Below the pieces are notes generated by a model. That model had not been told where the DNA came from. It worked only from the letters and a program-made list of their open reading frames with translations, and did not search any database. The position numbers and the translations under genes were made by a program. Positions 57,501 through 64,000 of a stretch of DNA of 64,000 bases are shown one piece after another; the stretch's first letter is position 1; every line of letters starts with the position of its first letter. This DNA is from Aquilaria yunnanensis (lineage: Eukaryota; Streptophyta; Magnoliopsida; Malvales; Thymelaeaceae): the NCBI GenBank assembly GCA_039654915.1, contig CM077599.1:72880001-72944000 (forward strand). Direction: 5' to 3'.

Positions 57501-58257
57501 TAAAATACCTCACATAAAGCCCCCAACCCTACAATGTTAGGGCAAGTGATGATGCTTATAAGTATCCAGTCCGCTTGCAAAATGCAACCATAATTAGATT
57601 CTAGATTCTAGTTCTGCCCATAATCATATCAATTTGTTGCCTAGGCTTTCAATTGTTTATGAAAGAAAACATGAAGAAGACAAATATTGGGGAGTGCCAC
57701 TCATTATCATGTCTCTTCAAATCTAAAAAGAATTACTGGATGGAATCCTGTATAGTCCTCGGGTTTGGTATATGACAAGCAATCAGTAACTTTATTTACT
57801 AACATAAGCCCAGTAATGAAGACATCTTTCCAGAAATTCCGCCTCCAGTATAGACTTTTGTAACACGTTTGCAAATGTTTTGTATGTCCTGAACAACAAA
57901 CAAAAAAATTTTATGTTAGATTAATTAAGCTGATGCATGGAAATATGGTTTTTGCAAACATGTGAGGGAAACCAGGGAATGAGGTTTGAAACCTGGATCT
58001 GGGTAATAATTTCAAGACTTCAACTGTTACGCTCATGCTTGGGTTAAATAATTACTGCTTCAAGTCTACCGATTGCTTCCATGCAAAATGCCGACACAGT
58101 TTTCAGATATGCATGTAACTACGGATTTTCAATCCTCAGCAGGCATTTTTAAATATCACTAATCTTTATACAAGAACAAAATACAGCACCAATTCAAACA
58201 TCTGCGCAAGAACATTTCAATGATGAAAATCAGTAGGGAGTGATTGCAGTGATATAC
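54552..58257. other. AT-rich intergenic spacer, no gene recognised
   Basis: No frame longer than about 90 codons and no family resemblance. A (CT)n microsatellite of about ten units lies at 57472-57492. A brief GC-richer patch with CCCCGCTCGAGCGG occurs near 56380. The sequence 58258 onwards probably belongs to the 3' region of the RLSB-like gene. Confidence 0.6.
57472..57492. repeat. (CT)n microsatellite
   Basis: About ten CT units in a row following a T-run. It is a simple repeat with no associated feature. Confidence 0.9.
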
Positions 58258-59059
58258 ACCCTTTCTCTCCTCTCCCTGGACTCCCAAATTGGGTTTGCAA
58301 CTCCTGGCGATACATCACGCGCCCAGACACGTCTCCGGGGTCATTGACTTGGATTCATCTCGGTTCTCCAAGTCGATATGAGTGTGGTTGGTTTCGTAAG
58401 TTTCATTCACCATGCAAGTAGATGAGCCCTCAGTTGCATACTTCAAGATTCAGCAGCTCAATTTGAACCATCATCCTGCTCAAATTTGAACCAGTTCCAA
58501 TTTGCGAAGAGAGATGGCTCGTCATTAAAAGGAAGAGTGTCACTTGGCAGGGCTTCCACCTTTCTGGGAGCTGTAATGACGGCAACCTTTTCCCTGTACT
58601 TCTTTGCCATCTCTTTGGCCTCAGAAAACACCCTCTGATCAAACAAACAGAATTTAATCAACTATTCAGATTACTTGGAACCATATGGAAATAGAGCTAT
58701 CTCATCTGCACCTGTTTGTCTGATATAAAGAGACCAGGCTCACTTTCTAGAACAGCAGTGCTGTGAAACACATCAAAAAAATTCTCATTAGTATCCAACT
58801 ACTCTGTTGGCACCACACATTGGAACTAGAGTTCTCAATAGAGTGTTCTTTTAGCTCTATATGATTAGAAAATGAAGCAAACACATATGCAGGGATCAAA
58901 TCCAATCCAATGAGCATTGCCGATTACCTGAGAGAGATTTTTTCAGGAAAAAGAGATCTCATAACCAGGACTCTAACATGCTCCCCTTCCTTCAGCACGT
59001 CAACAACTGAAGTGATTCTGTTTCTGCTCATGTTTGAAATGTGCAGTAATCCACTGCAA

Positions 59060-60665
59060 TAAATTCAAAAAAAAAATATTTTGTCTAATCTACAATACTG
59101 GGGCAACAGAAAGGGGAAAAAAAAAAGAAATAAACAAATAAACAAATAAACCAATCAAATATCTACAGACAATTTTGATATTTTAACACCTACGCACAAG
59201 GAAGTGCATTTGGCATAAAATGTTGCCACTTTGCTTTTGCATGAACTTGTAGTGTTAACTAACTTTAAACAGTTAATTGACACTATGAACTTCATGTCAC
59301 CGACCCCAACATAGTTGGGATTAAGGTGAAGTATGATAAACATCTACGTGTGAGAACAATCATAGGGTCACATTTGGAAACACTTAAATTTTTTACAACA
59401 AAGATATATCCATAGAATAGAAGATAGCACCACAACCGTCATGGGGATATTACTTGGAATGTAACAAGATGACTTCAATTTGCAAATCTGTGTCAGCACT
59501 TTTATATCCCCTTGCCAAAAAAGGGTTGAAGTTTTTGGTAGAAGGTTTCCATGGCTCGGTGTAATTTGATTTTGAAGGATATAACATATCTAGAAAATGG
59601 ACGTTATGGAAGATGGCTATATTTTAAGAGATAAAAGCAACGTGGTTTCTTGCCCATAGCAGAAACTTGGGGAATGATGAAGTCTGGCAGCAGACTCACG
59701 GGGCTTAAGGGATGGTCTAAGAATAGCCATTGCAGTGGGCAAAACCACACTAAATGTGGAGTTGGATTCGTTAACTGCTGCTCAACTCCTATACCCTAGC
59801 TCCTCTAACATCCCTTAATTATTGGATTGCAGGTACATATGAAGCAACTGAAGGTGGATCGAGAAAGGCACATATACAGGGAAGTCAACTGAGTGGCGGA
59901 TACTGCTGCTACACATGGAGCAAGGATAGAAAGCTCTTTAGTAAAGTTTGATGGTTGCCCAAGATTTATGAATCATTTCATGACTATGGACTGTATGGGC
60001 AAGCCTAATATTCAGTAATGTAGGAGTAAGACTATTACAAAAGGTAGGTTTTGATACTTCAAACACCTTACTAATGAGGCCAAGGCTCCTATCGACTGCC
60101 CCTTCTGTATAAAGGAACTCAGGTCCGCTACCTCTAAAGGGAAGGAACCTGCTGAAACAGCCACCTTGATGCATGTAGGCTGCTTTTTTATGGATTCAAA
60201 TTTACTCGCGCCGCCGCCCCCCCCCCCCCCCCCCCCGGGCCCCTCCCAAAAAAAATAATAATAATAAGAAGAAGAAGAAGAAGAAGAAAAGAAAAGAAAA
60301 GAAAAAACAGTATCTGAAAATCTCCCTAGAAGAAGAGGTTTCTATTATCAAGTCACGTTGATACAGAATTCTATGGATTTGGGGATCACTTTGACTTTAA
60401 TTAACAAAACATTTACAGGAACAAATATCCCTGCTTTTCTTTATTCTGTGAATTTCAAAAGTTAAACCAAACAAAATAAAGCTGTTCATTTATAGTTATA
60501 AGGATAACTAAACATGTATTGGATCATCATCAGAAAAAATCTAAATAAAAACATCAATATGAACAATCAACCCCTATTCCTTCTTTGATAATCATCATAG
60601 CCATGGTTGCCCATCGTTTATGCTATAAACTTTTATAAGGATGAACTTCTGCAAGTCACTTTTTT
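59060..60665 (-). other. Large intron of the RLSB-like gene
   Basis: This 1.6-kb intron separates the exon ending ETNR from the one starting SGLLHIS (codon split AG/T). It holds a compound microsatellite (60211-60306) and a moderately GC-richer stretch at 59640-60180 with no recognised protein. The minus-strand frame 60174-59938 has no family resemblance. Confidence 0.6.
60211..60306. repeat. Compound microsatellite with a 20-base C tract
   Basis: CCGCCG leads into 20 consecutive C (60217-60236), then GGGCCCCTCCC, an A-run, (AAT)n, (AAG)n and (AAAAG)n. Such a tract is prone to length error in sequencing and assembly. Confidence 0.9.
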
Positions 60666-62569
60666 TCTTACCTTCGATTTGTTTCCCCTAATCTTATTTT
60701 GGCACCATATGGTAAAACTTTTTGGACAGTTCCTTTTAACAGTGTTCCCTCTCGAACATTCAAAATTTCCTGAAATGTTTTCAAAAAGAAAAAGAAAACT
60801 AATCATGCATTTGATGGTGAGAAAATGGCATACCTAAAGATTTGTTGCACAACAAAAGAGGACAGCAAGCAAAGAAGCATTTTGGAGAACTAATCCAAGC
60901 TTCTCTCTCGCTTAGTATTAAGTCATTGGTAGCCTCATTTATCCTAGTAATCTGAACATACTTCCTCTGGCCCACCTAAAACCAACAACCGAAGGAAAAG
61001 AAACCATGAGCAGACAAAGAAGTTCATGAATGCGCAAACAGGATTTGTTAAAGAGAAGCAAAGTGTAATTAACAACAAAAGCTCCAAATGATCAAATTGT
61101 GATTCCACCTTTGCAACGAGAAAGATGCAAAAAAAAAAAAAAAGCAATTTCATTGTTAAATCATCAATTTCTTTAAGCTTTGCATACAAAGACCTTGCAC
61201 AGTAAATTGAATTGCATAACAAGCAACTTACATATTCTTTCAACTCAGAGTAATTGTTAATTCTCTTCATTAATTCAGCTTTAGGAAGAAAAGCCCGGAC
61301 ACCCTGCAACAATGGAGTTAAAGAATGCTATTTACTGATGCCCACTGGCATGGACATATGAAATGCTGAAGAAACATACCTCAATTCTTGTCAGAAGGCC
61401 ACCTGTATTCCACTCTGTGAAATAAACCTCGATAGGGTCGTTAATTTGTTTTATCTGCAAGTACAAAAGTGCAGAACATATAGCTAGAAACATCAATGTA
61501 CACGAGAGAATTTTGAACTACATGATGAATAGAATTCGAATTTACTAAAATAAGTGAGCAAAGAACCTGCCTCACTCGATGCCAAGCAATCCTGTGAAAA
61601 AACGCCTAGTTGAGAGCAAAGGCCGGCCACTAAATGTCCTTCCCAGGACCTCAGCAAAGAGCACTGTACCAGTCTCGACAACAGGCCTGCCAGGCGCTGC
61701 TACCCCACTCATTGCATCATCGTCCTTAACAATTCTGATCTTCCCAGGAACCAGAAATTGCCCAGCATCGTTCTTTATATCACACACCAAATAATCCATC
61801 TCTTTGTCATACAGAGGAAGAACCTCCTTAGTCAACATTGTTCCCAAAAAATCTGCCCCAACATTCACGTCAAGCTTATTCTCATTACCCGAAACAACCA
61901 CCCCAACTACAAAGTCCCCAGGTTTTGGTTCATAGTATTGCACATTAACCTCCTCTAAATCACCGTCTCCCTCATTCTTCCCCTCAAAAACCCCCCCTTT
62001 CACCTCCCATTTCCTCTACTTCTTCTTCTTCTTCTTCTGAATCTCCTGGTTTAAAGAATTTCAATAAGGGTTCTAAAGCCTTTTATTTATCATTTTCTTC
62101 AGCGGCAGAGCCATTCGCAACAACTGGAGCCGGATGAGGCTTGTTGAGCAGCCCAAACTCTCCATTCCCTCGAATTCTATCAGTCTGAAGCTTTTCAGGC
62201 GACTGGGTGCTCGAAATATCCTCAGAGCTATCATGTTTGGAGCAAAAGACTATCTGGGTATTCCTCCAAATCGAAGAACTCGTGTACAAGAGCAAAGCAT
62301 TGGATGGCCCGGATTTATGGTAAGTGCTTCTAATCGAGCATTTCGATGAACGTATTGAAGCATCAAGAGATAGTAGAGAGTTGAAGAGAAAAGACTTACA
62401 GGCTTGATCAAGGACTTGCATTTCCGCTCTTATCTCATGCAAGACAAATTCATGAGCTCCCTCTCTGATTCTCTGTTCTTGGAATTTTGATTTTTTTTTT
62501 ATCTTCGATGGCTGCTTTTTCCTGTTTAACTTTATCACTGCGTCTTATCTACTGAGGAGAGAGGACACA

Positions 62570-64000
62570 GTTCTAAACCTGCGGATTCGCACATCCATAG
62601 GCCCACTCAGTATGAAGTGGGCTTTTGACCCAATTCACTCATGGGTCGTCCCAAATTCCAATCATTTTGCACTACCCTCATGGATTTCCTCGTTTATTTT
62701 CAAGAGCTAATATTTTCAACAAAAGTTTAACACAACTTGATAAGTTGTTTTTATTTCTTTATGTAACGATCCTGTTCAAGTCACATGATCACTTGAAGGA
62801 AGTTTCGGTGTGAGTTTAAATGATTTGTCTTAAGCCAACAACAAAAAAAATTAAGCTTCAAGTCAAAATATTACAAAAAGTAGGTGTTAAGGAGCTCATT
62901 AAAGTCGCTATTGATATAACTCCATTTCCTAACACAATTTTTTTGCAGATATCCATTGACGATAAAAAACTATCTAATTCTAAAATTTTAGAGTTTTTTA
63001 TGCAACAATTAATTTCATTTAATTTTCAATTAAAAAAATCTGATAGTCAAAAAGTGACCAAAGCCCTTAAGATTTTAGGAAACTGACAAATTCTTTCTAA
63101 CTACTAAAAACTCTCAAATCTCTACTTATAAATAATTCTGAATACAAACAAAAATAAAATATTGACTTGATCACAATGTTTAAAGTAAGTGAAAGAGGCA
63201 GTATTCTCTTACATAGAATTTTGATTCGATCACAATCAACAATATTTAATGAACCACTATGAATGTCAGTTTCAGTCACACTTTCATTTTTTATTTTTGA
63301 TATTAATTACATATCAATAAAAAATAAAGAAAAAAGTAATAATTTGTTTCCTATATAATAAAAAAATTACTTGTTCAAGCTAGTAAAGCTCATTCTGCCA
63401 TAGTCAGCCACCCACTTCCATTCATTTAGGCTATTTAATTTTACTGGAACATTGTTAAATAACATAAGTTAAAAGCATAAGAGTTGATATTTGATAATGT
63501 TGAAACTAATGGTAAAACAATCATTGGGTTTACGTCGGATGATGGAGACCCTTGATCCGTTGGTTAGCTTCAGTTATCTGAATACAAAACCATAAAGAAT
63601 GACATTAGGGGGATCCTCTAGAAGTAGTAAAGGATAAAAGTATATTTCCAAACCTTAGATACAAATATAACTAGTTGCAAACATTAAGAAAAAAAATGTA
63701 ATTTGACACTAAATTTAACTCCTGGAATCTAATTTCCATTAATTTTTTTGTTATAAAAAGTTCAATGGTATCACCAATAAATGACTCAACTCTATTTTAC
63801 ACTAGCTTAAATAGAATTTTTTAGAGAAGAAATTAGTTAACAACATTGAAGCTTGAATACTATTCACAAATTTGTGTTGGGCATGGACATGGACACAAAA
63901 TATGGGGTGATGAGTTGACATTATTACTGGTCAAATTATTCATTGATCAGCTCAAATAACGGCTACAAAAATGTGGCTAGGGCACAGAAAAAAAATTACC
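62570..64000. other. AT-rich DNA upstream of the RLSB-like gene, no gene
   Basis: The first 100 bp upstream of the gene are mixed in composition (near 62570-62650) and could hold its promoter, but I cannot point to a TATA box. A frame at 62820-63086 (88 codons) has no resemblance to known proteins and an AT-rich composition like the surroundings. Confidence 0.45.

Larger units (their letters stand above)
58458..62421 (-). pseudogene. Chloroplast S1-domain RNA-binding protein (RLSB/PDE338-like), with lesions
   Basis: Eight minus-strand exons: 62421-61567, 61454-61380, 61303-61232, 60975-60895, 60769-60672, 59053-58928, 58760-58712 and 58634-58458. They give about 511 codons, the usual family length. 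The N-terminus (MQVLDQACKS...) looks like a plastid transit peptide. S1-type segments follow: PKPGDFVVGVVVSGNENKL, EWNTGGLLTRIEGVRAFLPK and LREGTLL-like VREGTLLKGTVQKVLPYG. The C-terminus is FNDEPSLFANWNWFKFE. In plants this protein binds plastid RNA (rbcL mRNA in maize). Lesions: TAA at 62083-62085, a +1 shift in the G7 tract (61991-61997), a -1 shift in the T6 tract (61597-61602), and donor AT instead of GT after 60895. Either a recent pseudogene or partly sequence error. Confidence 0.85.

Noticed and set aside
1..64000. CRISPR arrays, bacterial operons, tRNA or rRNA genes
   Set aside because: No regularly spaced identical repeats, no cloverleaf or rRNA signature seen; the content is that of a plant nuclear genome.

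Overview
This is a stretch of nuclear DNA from a flowering plant, probably a eudicot (inferred). Two intron-bearing plant genes are recognisable, both on the minus strand and both damaged: a DUF707-family gene (exons between 23032 and 41414) and a homologue of the chloroplast S1-domain protein RLSB/PDE338 (58458-62421). About 45 kb of the rest is transposable elements, many nested inside one another. I saw no tRNA, rRNA, CRISPR or prokaryotic features.

Layout. 222-1622 is a non-coding Mutator-like element with 9-bp target duplications. 1623-5228 is AT-rich with no convincing gene. 5229-22833 is a Ty1/copia element (276-bp LTRs, target duplication CAAAG) that carries two later insertions: a 3.1-kb solo LTR (6442-9577, duplication GTACC) and a complete Ty3/gypsy chromovirus of Tekay/Del type (12106-22063, 2531-bp LTRs, duplication GCAGA) with an uninterrupted 1593-codon gag-pol frame. 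Without the inserts the copia element is about 4.5 kb.

22839-41414 is the DUF707 locus. Its last three exons (23032-23471) and first three exons (38408-41414) are recognisable, but the exons for the middle of the protein are absent and the 5' exons contain two stops. The locus holds a solo LTR (25327-38319, duplication AAAAT). That LTR is itself split by a 10.6-kb Tat-type gypsy element on the minus strand (26034-36622, duplication AACGT) and by a 1.2-kb gypsy fragment (37020-38182). A second solo LTR (38619-41107, duplication AATAA) lies in the next intron. The Tat element carries, on the opposite strand to gag-pol, a four-exon Transposase_28-type gene with its own TATA box.

42000-49945 is a decayed CACTA (En/Spm) transposon with TNP2-like and PF03004-like parts; its TNP2 region is split by another solo LTR (44228-46198). 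51528-54543 is a decayed hAT element with a BED finger and an 8-bp duplication. 54552-58257 is AT-rich spacer. The RLSB-like gene follows, with all expected exons but a stop, two homopolymer frameshifts and a changed splice donor. 62570-64000 shows no gene.

The nesting gives a relative order of events: copia before the solo LTR and Tekay; the DUF707 intron duplication before its solo LTR; that solo LTR before the Tat element and the gypsy fragment; CACTA before its solo LTR. Hand-counted LTR differences (copia about 2.2 %, Tat about 1 %, Tekay about 0.5 %) agree with this order where they can be compared.
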